NCBI GenBank assembly: GCA_036558305.1
Contig: DATBFX010000451.1
Coordinates: 1 to 9,105 of the forward strand
Source: DATBFX01 sp036558305
GTDB lineage: Bacteria > Chloroflexota > Chloroflexia > Thermomicrobiales > UBA6265
Length of the DNA stretch: 9,105 nucleotides
Reading direction: 5' to 3'
Of this stretch, positions 1 through 5,590 are shown piece after piece; position 1 is the stretch's first letter, and each line of letters opens with the position of its first letter. The translations under genes and the position numbers were made by a program. The notes under the pieces were generated by a model that worked only from the letters and a program-made list of their open reading frames with translations, had not been told where the DNA came from and did no database searches.

Positions 1-60
1 GCGGAGGGCGGAAGGCGGGGAGAACGTTTCCTTCCGCCTTCCGCCCTCCGCCTTCCGCCC
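1..60. repeat. Palindromic intergenic repeat, copy 1 (terminator-like hairpin after the SDR gene)
   Basis: Bases 1-18 are perfectly complementary to 34-51, giving an 18-bp GC-rich stem. The centre (19-31) is itself nearly palindromic around AACGTT. It starts three bases past the SDR stop codon, so on the transcribed strand it would form a strong hairpin at the mRNA 3' end, though no U-run follows. A related element lies at 3515-3582; the two share GGCGGAAGGCGG units and a GGGGAGAACG core. It is probably a REP-like dispersed element that may double as a terminator or mRNA stabiliser. The left part may be cut by the window edge. Confidence 0.8.
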
Positions 61-63
61 CAA

Positions 64-807
64 CTAATGCATCGAAATTCCGCCGCCGGTGTTGATCGCG
101 GCGCCGTTGATGAAGCCTGCTTCGTCGGAGCAGAGGTAGACGATGAGTCCGGCGACGTCGTCCGGTTTTTCGAACTTGCCGATCGGGGTGTGGCTGAGGA
201 CGTAGTCGAAGTGGCCCTGGGGAAAGGCGGCGCGGGTGCCGGGGGTATCGAGGAGGGTCGGCGTGACGTAGACCGAAGTGATGCCGTCGCGGCCGAGCTC
301 GTTGGCGATGGCGCGGGTGAAGGCCATCACGGCGCCTTTGCTGGCGCCGTAGTGGGCGAACCCCGGCGTCCCCATCCAGACCGTGTCCGAACCGATGTTG
401 ACGATCTTCCCTTTCCCCTGCCGCCGCATCGCGGGGACGACTGCTTTCGTCGCCAGGAAGGTCCCGTCGACGTTGACGCGCATCCGCGCTTTCCACTCGT
501 CGTAGGTCAGTTCGTCCCACGGGCAAGCCGTAAAGAGACCGGCGTTGTTAATCAAGACATCGATCCGGCCGTACGCCTTTGCCGTCTCCTCGGCCAGCCG
601 TCGGGTCTGTTCCTCCGAGCCCACGTCCGTCCTGACAAACCGCGCCTCGCCGCGCGATTGCAGGTCCCGTTCCAGTGCCGTGCCGTCCTTGACATCGGCC
701 AGCACGACCATCGCGCCCTCATCGACGAGGCGACGAGCGAGGGCCGAGCCGATCTCGCCGACGCCGCCGGTGATGATGACCACCTTGTCCTTCGCGGTGA
801 TTGGCAT
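64..807 (-). CDS. SDR-family NAD(P)-dependent oxidoreductase, pyridoxal 4-dehydrogenase-like
   Basis: This 247-residue classical short-chain dehydrogenase/reductase is a single Rossmann domain and presumably cytosolic. Visible motifs are the nucleotide-binding TGGVGEIG (13-20), NNAG (87-90), and the catalytic tetrad N112, S140, Y153, K157. Asp38 at the end of the second strand favours NAD(H) over NADP(H). Length, the GTP segment after the catalytic Ser, the FTRA.A.ELG stretch and the terminal His resemble M. loti pyridoxal 4-dehydrogenase (about 248 aa, remembered, not aligned). That enzyme oxidises pyridoxal to 4-pyridoxolactone with NAD+. The nearest upstream operon gene, across an IS, is a PPAT-like aminotransferase whose product would be pyridoxal. 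The ATG at 807 puts the glycine motif at the usual distance from the N-terminus. No clear Shine-Dalgarno precedes it, only a G7 run. The SDR call is firm; the substrate is inferred, and a sugar or other alcohol dehydrogenase is possible. Confidence 0.93.
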   Translation of the reverse strand: MPITAKDKVVIITGGVGEIGSALARRLVDEGAMVVLADVKDGTALERDLQSRGEARFVRTDVGSEEQTRRLAEETAKAYGRIDVLINNAGLFTACPWDELTYDEWKARMRVNVDGTFLATKAVVPAMRRQGKGKIVNIGSDTVWMGTPGFAHYGASKGAVMAFTRAIANELGRDGITSVYVTPTLLDTPGTRAAFPQGHFDYVLSHTPIGKFEKPDDVAGLIVYLCSDEAGFINGAAINTGGGISMH

Positions 808-837
808 GGTGACGCCCCCCCGCCTCGTACGTCGTAG

Positions 838-873
838 GGGAGGGCCCGGGTGTCATCGGGCGTAGGGTTGACC
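838..873 (+). repeat. IS terminal inverted repeat (left)
   Basis: It includes the block GGGCGTAGGGTTG and pairs with 2200-2235 with three mismatches. It begins 31 bases upstream of the SDR start codon, so the IS end abuts the SDR leader. Confidence 0.85.
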
Positions 874-903
874 CCGGAAGGAGTGGGCACGATGGTTGCC
901 CCC

Positions 904-2107
904 TCAGCGGTGGTGGGCGACGTCCAAGGCCAGGATGCGCTCGCGGCGCAGTTCGGGCGCCGCATGCCGGGCCAGTTCGCGCCCGTGGTCGTCGCGCACC
1001 ACCCAGGCGACCGTCGCCGCGCCGAACTGCAGGGTGACCCCCTGCCCCTTCCCGGGCTTGCCCACGCCCAGGGCGCGGTTGTAGACCGAGATCCGCCCCG
1101 CCTTGTCGCCCCGCCGCGTCCAGCACCGGCCCGCCAAGTGGTCCCAGACCCGGTGCTCGTCGAAGCAGGCCGCCTCCTGCGCCGGGTCGAAAGGCCGGCC
1201 GCCGGCCATCAGCAGCGGGAAGGCGGTCGCCCGGCTCGCGCCGTGCACCGCCGGGCAGAGCTCGCGCTGGACGCGGCCGGCCGCGTCCAGCGCGGTCTGC
1301 AACGCCGCCGCGGCGGCGCAGGCGGCCGGTTCGGCCCAGGTTCCCAGCACGCCGTGGCCGCGCTCGGCCTTGGCGTTGGCCTGGCGGTGGCGCGGGCGGT
1401 TGTGCACGACCGCCACCCCCACCCCGATCAGCCACAAGGCGAGGTCGGTCGGCAGGCCGCGCGGCGAGCCCCGCGGCGCCCCGTTGTCGACCCGCAGGCA
1501 CCCCGGCAGCCCCCAATCGGCGAACGGCGCCCGCAGCGCCGCCCGCGTCCGTTCGGGGTCGACGGTGTTCCACTGGCCCTGGGGGGAAACCCTCCGGTTC
1601 GGGCGGCGCTGCGGAGGCCGCGTCGGTCGCTCGCAGCCAACTCGCCCGCTCCCCGCCCGCCACCGCCACCCGCTCCTTGGCGTCGAGTTGCCAGGTCTGG
1701 GGCGGCCGCGTCGCCCGTGGCGGCGGCGGCTCGCGGGGCGGCGGGGCGGGGCGGCTCCGCCCGGCGGCGGCGAACCACCGCCGCCGCGTCCGCTCGTCGG
1801 CGACCTGGGCCGCCGGGGAGCGGTCGACCAGGATGGCCCGGATCAGCCCGGCCCCCCAGGTCGGGTGGCGGCGGCGCAGCCAGCAGGCGGCGCGGCGGAT
1901 CGGGCGCGGACCGCGCCGGCCGGGGCGGCCGCACCGCTCGTAGCCCGGCACGAGCGCTGGCGTCCCGCCGTCGCGGCAGCGCCGCCAAATGGTGCGCACC
2001 GACCAGAACGACAGGCCCATCTCCTCCGCCACCTTGGCGAGCGGGTCGCCCTGCCGGATGCGGGCGACGATCTGTTCGCGGAGCGGCACGGGCAGGGCAC
2101 GGGGCAT
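904..2107 (-). pseudogene. DDE (rve-type) transposase, disrupted by a one-base frameshift
   Basis: Restoring one frame gives a 400-residue transposase. The N-terminal part (from ATG 2107, MPRALPVPLREQ) carries a helix-turn-helix at about residues 9-45, followed by an Arg/Pro-rich linker. The catalytic core has D142 (WQLDAKE), D207 (RVDNG) and E248 (AKAERGHG), the DDE triad of an IS481/IS3-like integrase core. The first Asp is in one frame. The second Asp and the Glu are in the +1 frame, which is open down to the TGA at 904. The shift maps to the six-C run on the minus strand (1581-1586): with five C the protein reads FPQGQWNTV, a motif I recall from this transposase group. With six C the frame runs on into the SDR region as nonsense. 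It may be a true inactivating mutation or a homopolymer error in the read. Confidence 0.85.
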
Positions 2108-2114
2108 GAACTCA

Positions 2115-2120
2115 CCTCCT
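2115..2120 (-). promoter_or_regulatory. Ribosome binding site of the transposase
   Basis: AGGAGG on the minus strand lies 7 bases before the ATG at 2107. It fixes this start rather than the longer open frame that begins at 2251 inside the inverted repeat. Confidence 0.85.
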
Positions 2121-2199
2121 GGGGAACGCGCGACCACGCCACCGATCCGCACGCACGACCCGGACCACAGCGGGGGGCAACCTCCCGCCCGCCCCCAAG

Positions 2200-2235
2200 G
2201 GCCAACCCTACGCCCGGTGACACCCGTGCCCTCCC
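2200..2235 (-). repeat. IS terminal inverted repeat (right)
   Basis: Complementary to 838-873 with three mismatches. It lies upstream of the transposase gene, leaving about 92 bases for its promoter, in which I see no clear -35/-10 pair. Confidence 0.85.
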
Positions 2236-2308
2236 GGTCTGATGAGCGCAATTCCCCAGATCAGGCGCGACACCCAGGACCGCGGGAGGGCACGGGGCCC
2301 TCCCCTAC
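2225..2308. repeat. Nested palindromic repeat at the right edge of the IS
   Basis: CGTGCCCTCCCG at 2225-2236 is perfectly complementary to 2283-2294, enclosing 46 bases. A second hairpin (GGGAGGGC against GCCCTCCC, about 2284-2304) follows directly. The outermost 14 bases (2295-2308) are the exact inverted copy of 834-847 at the other end of the IS. The second hairpin lies a few bases past the aminotransferase stop codon and could act as its terminator, although no U-run follows. It may be a dispersed palindrome the IS inserted into, or a duplicated IS end. Confidence 0.65.
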
Positions 2309-2312
2309 ACCG

Positions 2313-3494
2313 TTACTTGGCTGCGCTATCGTCCCACCCCGCCAGCAAGCCCATCGCCGCGCCGACACCCGTCCCCAACTGAACGGGATAGCCCACGTCC
2401 GCCAACGACCGCTCCAGGATCGCGAGTTGGGCGGCCAGGGTCGTCGGGTGGGCGGCGGGACCCATGTGGCCGAGGCGGATGACCTTCTCGAAGAGGTCGC
2501 CGTAGCCGGGGGAGATCATGACGCCGTACTTGTGGCGCATGGCGCCCCGGATTTGGTCGTCGGTCAGCCCGGCCGGGATCTTGACCGCGGTGACGCAGGA
2601 GGCGGCGATCTCCTCCCGCACCGGCCAGAGTTCCAACCCGAGCGCCTTGGCGCCCGCGCGGCAGGCACGGGCGATCGTCTGGTGGCGATCGACGAAGTGC
2701 TCCATCCCCTCTTCGAGGACCTGAGTCAAGGTCGATTCGAGCGCGTACATCTCGGTCACGCTCGGCGTGTAGGGGAACCGGCCCTTGTCCAGCCAGGTCT
2801 CCTTCCAATCGAGGATCGAGAGGAAGGAACCGCGCAACGGGTTCGGACGCCGCTCCATCGCTTCCCAGGCCGCCGGACTGATCGCCATCAGCGACAGCCC
2901 CGGCAACCCGCCGAGGCACTTCTGGGGGCCGGCGATGGCGACGTCCAGTCCCCATTCCTCCGGACTCAGCAGTTCGCCGCCGAGACCGGAGACGGTGTCG
3001 ACCAGCGTCAGGACGCCGAATTCGCGGGCGATGGTGCCGATCTCCTTCACCGGGTTGTGCGTCCCGGACGGCGTCTCCGAGTGGACGACCGAGAGGTACT
3101 TGACGCCGGGGTTGGCGTTGAGTGCCGTGCGGACGTCCTCGGGGTCGATCGCGTCGTCGTACCCAACGGCGAGTTCGATCGTCTCGCCGCCGAACTTGTC
3201 GATGAAGAACTGGAACCATTTGCCGAAGACCCCGGAGACCAGGTTGAGCACCTTGTCGCCGGGGGAGATCAGACTGGCGGCGGCGGCCTCGAGTCCGAGG
3301 ATCGCCTCGCCCTGCATGATGACGACGTCGTACTCGGTTCGGTAGACCCGCTTCAGGAGTTCGCTCGCGTGCGCGAAGACCTCCTTGAACGCCGGGTCGT
3401 AGTGGTAGAGAACGGGACGTGCCATCTCCCGCAACGTCCGCTCCGGTACCTCCACCGGTCCCGCCGCGACGGTCACTCGAGGCCAACGTGTCAT
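2313..3494 (-). CDS. Fold-type I aminotransferase (class V), pyridoxamine-pyruvate aminotransferase-like
   Basis: This 393-residue aminotransferase is presumably cytosolic. The cofactor-binding lysine is K192 in GPQKCLGG, D166 (VDTVSG) is the ring-nitrogen Asp, and the C-terminal RLGHMG carries R340. As I recall the M. loti PPAT sequence (393 aa, pyridoxamine + pyruvate to pyridoxal + L-alanine, PLP-independent), key sites align at a constant offset of five: E63/Glu68, F90/Tyr95, K192/Lys197, R340/Arg345. Glu68 blocks the PLP phosphate in PPAT; here it sits in QGEAILGLEAAAASLISP, nearly the PPAT wording. One difference stands out: Y331 replaces Arg336, one of two Arg binding the substrate carboxylate. 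The ATG at 3494 has AAGGAG 10 bases upstream; the longer frame starting at 3560 begins inside a repeat. Alternatives are an alanine-glyoxylate or ureidoglycine-glyoxylate aminotransferase. The family is firm; the substrate is inferred. Confidence 0.93.
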   Translation of the reverse strand: MTRWPRVTVAAGPVEVPERTLREMARPVLYHYDPAFKEVFAHASELLKRVYRTEYDVVIMQGEAILGLEAAAASLISPGDKVLNLVSGVFGKWFQFFIDKFGGETIELAVGYDDAIDPEDVRTALNANPGVKYLSVVHSETPSGTHNPVKEIGTIAREFGVLTLVDTVSGLGGELLSPEEWGLDVAIAGPQKCLGGLPGLSLMAISPAAWEAMERRPNPLRGSFLSILDWKETWLDKGRFPYTPSVTEMYALESTLTQVLEEGMEHFVDRHQTIARACRAGAKALGLELWPVREEIAASCVTAVKIPAGLTDDQIRGAMRHKYGVMISPGYGDLFEKVIRLGHMGPAAHPTTLAAQLAILERSLADVGYPVQLGTGVGAAMGLLAGWDDSAAK

Positions 3495-3504
3495 CGTCGC
3501 TTCG

Positions 3505-3510
3505 CTCCTT
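3505..3510 (-). promoter_or_regulatory. Ribosome binding site of the aminotransferase
   Basis: AAGGAG on the minus strand, 10 bases before the ATG at 3494, supports this start over the upstream ATG at 3560, which lies in the palindromic repeat. Confidence 0.7.
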
Positions 3511-3514
3511 GACG

Positions 3515-3582
3515 AGGCGGAAGGCGGAAGGCGGAGGGCGGGGAGAACGATCCCTTCCACCCCCCGCCTTCCGCCTTACGCC
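3515..3582. repeat. Palindromic intergenic repeat, copy 2 (SBP 3' end)
   Basis: Arms at 3516-3537 and 3561-3582 pair over 22 bases with two mismatches, enclosing GGGGAGAACG and CCCTTCC. It is the same family as 1-60. The TAA stop of the family 5 SBP (3576-3578) lies inside the right arm, where one base differs from the GGCGGAAGG repeat unit. On the transcribed strand it would fold between the SBP and the aminotransferase and could attenuate or stabilise the transcript. Confidence 0.8.
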
Positions 3583-5435
3583 CCACCGCTCTCGTTCCAG
3601 TTCGCGATGTTCCAATACAGCGATTCGAAGGGACCGCCGGTGACGTTGTCGTGGTTGAGGCGCTTGGCGATGGCGTATTTCTCGGAGGCGCGCTGGACGA
3701 GGGGGATCACCACCACGTCGTCGATCAGGATGTCGTTCATCTGGATGAAGAGGTCGGCCGCTTTTTGCGGATCGGTCTCCCTGGCGGCCTGGTCGTAGAG
3801 GGCGTCGTAGTCGGGGTTGTTGTAGCGCTCTTCGTCGACCTGGGACCAGCCGTTCTCCTTCTGCGGGATGTTCTCGCCGTTGTGGCTGACCCAGCGCAGC
3901 ATGTAGGAGAGCGGGTAGGGACCGGCCGGGCTCCAGGCGTATTCGTGGACGTCCCAGTACATGTGGTAGAAGGTCTGGTCGTTGCCGGCCGAGGTGTCGA
4001 AGAAGACGTCGGCGGGGATCTCGAGCAACGAGACCTGGGCACCCAGTTTCTCCCAGTCGCTCTTGACGACCGCCTGCGTCTGCTGGCGGACGCTGTTCTG
4101 GGAGGTGGTGGCGTAGCTGATTTTGAACGGGACGCCGTCCTTCTCGCGGACGTCGCCGTTCTTCGCCCAACCGGCCTCGTCGAGCATCGCGTTGCCCTTG
4201 TCGAGGTCGAACTCCCAGGTGGTGTTGGGCGAGGTGGCGCCGGCGATGCCGAGGAGGATGTTGGAGGTCGGCGGTTCGCCCGGCGGACCGAAGTAGAGGT
4301 TCTCGGAGATCGCCTGGCGGTTGACGCCGGCGGCGAGCGCCTTGCGGACCGCCTTGTCGCTGAGGACGGGGTTCGGTGTCTGCCACTGCGACTTCTGCCC
4401 ATCCACCTCCTTGTTCGGGTCGGAGAAGTTGAGGGCGATGAATTCGACCGCGGTGCCGGGGATGACGACGAGATCGCCCTTGCCGCCCTCGGCCATCGGT
4501 TTGAGGATGTTCGGGGCGACCTGGAGGTTCCAGGCGAAGTCGAAGTCGCCGGTCTGGAGCACGGCGCGCGCCGCCGAGGGGGCATCGCCGCCGCCCTTCA
4601 GGTAGACAGTCGAGAAGTAGGGTTTGTTCGGCTCGCGGTAGTTCTGGTTGATCGAGTACTGGACCGAATCGTTCTGGGCGAAGGAATCGACGACGTACGG
4701 GCCGGTGCCGATCGGTTTGGCGGCGAAGGCGGTCGCCGCACCGGTGCCGGCCGAGAGCACGTGCTCCGGCAAGATGCCGCCGGCCTGCGCGGACGAGAAG
4801 TAGCTGTACCAACCGAGTTGGGGGTCCTTGAACGTGATCCTGACCGTCACGTCGTCGACCGCCTCGACGTTGGCGATCGCGCCGTAGAGACCGGAGTTTC
4901 CCGATTGGTTCGCCGGATCGGTCACCCACTTCCAGGTGTAGACGACGTCCTTGGCGGTGAACGGCTGACCGTCGCTCCAGACGACCCCGTCGAGCAGGTT
5001 GTAGGTGACCGTTTTCAGATCGGCCGAGACCAACCCGTTTTCCTGCGACGGCACCTCTTTGACCAGGCAGGGAATCGGCGTGCCGTCCGGCAGGAAGTGG
5101 ATCAACGGCTCCGTGACCAGGCACGACGCGAGCTGATCCTTGAAACTACCCGCCAATTGCATGTTCAACGTCGTCGGCGCCTGCCATTGGAGCAGTTTCA
5201 ACTGACCGCCCGCCCCGCGCGTCTGCCCCTCGGTGCCGCTGGACGGCGCGACCCCACCGCCGGTCGCGGGAACGGGGGTAGCCGCCTGCGCCGCCACCCC
5301 ACCCGTCCGCGCCAGGAAGAGTGCAACGGGAGCGCCGACTCCGAGCGCCAGCGCCCGCTCGAGGAAGGTGCGGCGTGAGATGTGACCTGCCGTGAGTCCG
5401 TCGTAGAGATTCCGTAGGGGACGAGATTGGGTCAC
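3576..5435 (-). CDS. ABC transporter solute-binding protein, family 5 (peptide/Opp-Dpp type), Tat-exported
   Basis: This 619-residue extracytoplasmic binding protein starts at GTG 5435, with AAGGAGG 6 bases upstream. The N-terminus carries a twin-arginine signal, S20-R-R-T-F-L25, then a hydrophobic stretch (about 27-50) ending near AQA, and a Thr/Pro/Gly/Ser-rich linker to about residue 78. The SBP_bac_5 domain follows. Its family signature lies around 145-171, with WSDGQPFTAKDVVYTWKW inside it. Family members bind oligopeptides, nickel, opines or other small solutes for import. No Opp/Dpp permease or ATPase is in the window, so it looks like an orphan or recruited receptor. It follows the BMP gene by 155 bases and precedes the aminotransferase by 81. 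The ligand cannot be deduced. There is no lipobox Cys, so how the mature protein stays at the cell surface is unclear. Confidence 0.93.
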   Translation of the reverse strand: MTQSRPLRNLYDGLTAGHISRRTFLERALALGVGAPVALFLARTGGVAAQAATPVPATGGGVAPSSGTEGQTRGAGGQLKLLQWQAPTTLNMQLAGSFKDQLASCLVTEPLIHFLPDGTPIPCLVKEVPSQENGLVSADLKTVTYNLLDGVVWSDGQPFTAKDVVYTWKWVTDPANQSGNSGLYGAIANVEAVDDVTVRITFKDPQLGWYSYFSSAQAGGILPEHVLSAGTGAATAFAAKPIGTGPYVVDSFAQNDSVQYSINQNYREPNKPYFSTVYLKGGGDAPSAARAVLQTGDFDFAWNLQVAPNILKPMAEGGKGDLVVIPGTAVEFIALNFSDPNKEVDGQKSQWQTPNPVLSDKAVRKALAAGVNRQAISENLYFGPPGEPPTSNILLGIAGATSPNTTWEFDLDKGNAMLDEAGWAKNGDVREKDGVPFKISYATTSQNSVRQQTQAVVKSDWEKLGAQVSLLEIPADVFFDTSAGNDQTFYHMYWDVHEYAWSPAGPYPLSYMLRWVSHNGENIPQKENGWSQVDEERYNNPDYDALYDQAARETDPQKAADLFIQMNDILIDDVVVIPLVQRASEKYAIAKRLNHDNVTGGPFESLYWNIANWNESGGA

Positions 5436-5441
5436 CGTGAA

Positions 5442-5448
5442 CCTCCTT
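5442..5448 (-). promoter_or_regulatory. Ribosome binding site deciding the GTG start of the SBP
   Basis: AAGGAGG on the minus strand lies 6 bases before GTG 5435. It selects this start over the in-frame ATG at 5480, which lacks a comparable site. Confidence 0.85.
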
Positions 5449-5502
5449 ATTAGGGCCCCCACCCCCGGCCGCCACCGCACTCAGAGGGTTCCCGGTACCC
5501 GG

Positions 5503-5514
5503 CCCTACGTAGGG
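5503..5514. promoter_or_regulatory. Perfect 12-bp palindrome CCCTACGTAGGG upstream of the SBP gene
   Basis: The palindrome is centred about 73 bases before the GTG of the SBP gene. It could be an operator, but the GTAGGGG motif on its right arm also occurs at the IS boundaries (834-840 and inverted at 2302-2308), so it may be part of a dispersed repeat. Function unknown. Confidence 0.3.
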
Positions 5515-5542
5515 GGAGGGGAGCGTGCTCATGGGCGCGTTC

Positions 5543-5571
5543 CCCCCTCTCCCGCGCACCGAGAGAGGGGG
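5543..5571. terminator. Hairpin downstream of the BMP gene, terminator-like
   Basis: CCCCCTCTC at 5543-5551 pairs perfectly with 5563-5571 across an 11-base loop. It begins 20 bases past the BMP stop codon. No U-run follows, so rho-independent termination is uncertain. The flanking GGCAGGGGGTGAGGG resembles a dispersed intergenic repeat I recall from Chloroflexota genomes. Confidence 0.45.
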
Positions 5572-5590
5572 CAGGGGGTGAGGGTCGTTC

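Larger units (their letters stand above)
838..2235 (-). mobile_element. Insertion sequence with 36-bp imperfect terminal inverted repeats
   Basis: An element of about 1.4 kb is bounded by inverted repeats at 838-873 and 2200-2235, with 33 of 36 positions complementary by my hand count. It carries one transposase reading frame in the operon's direction. It sits between the aminotransferase stop (2313) and the SDR start (807). The outer boundary is uncertain, because a 14-bp inverted match also exists further out (834-847 against 2295-2308). I found no convincing target-site duplication. The transposase is frameshifted, so this copy may be immobile unless the frameshift is a sequencing error. 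Confidence 0.85.

Noticed and set aside
1578..1592. Programmed -1 frameshift as in IS3-family elements
   Set aside because: The required shift is +1 (or -2), not -1, and no classic A-rich slippery heptamer is present. Mutation or sequencing error is more likely.
850..2109. Plus-strand open frames over the IS and over the SDR (also 67-837, 1103-2242 and 1989-3512)
   Set aside because: They are antisense to recognisable protein families and rich in Arg, Pro, Gly and Ala. They are explained by base composition.
719..2251. A 510-residue minus-strand protein fusing the transposase N-terminus to downstream sequence
   Set aside because: After the six-C run its sequence loses all transposase motifs, which continue in another frame. 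Its N-terminal extension lies in the inverted repeat, and its 3' end overlaps the SDR.
2313..3494. Assignment as PucG (ureidoglycine-glyoxylate aminotransferase) from the nucleoside-type transporter context
   Set aside because: The QGEAILGLEAAAASL segment and the constant residue offset fit PPAT much better than the phosphate-binding motif of PucG or alanine-glyoxylate aminotransferases, and no other purine-catabolism gene is present.
2326..5124. 932-residue minus-strand open frame
   Set aside because: It spans two real genes (SBP and aminotransferase) and the repeat between them in a different frame. The Arg/Pro/Gly-rich product matches nothing.
3651..5378. 575-residue plus-strand open frame
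   Set aside because: It is antisense to the family 5 SBP gene. Its Val/Asp/Arg/Gly-rich composition is typical of a shadow frame in high-GC DNA, and it has no recognisable domain or start context.
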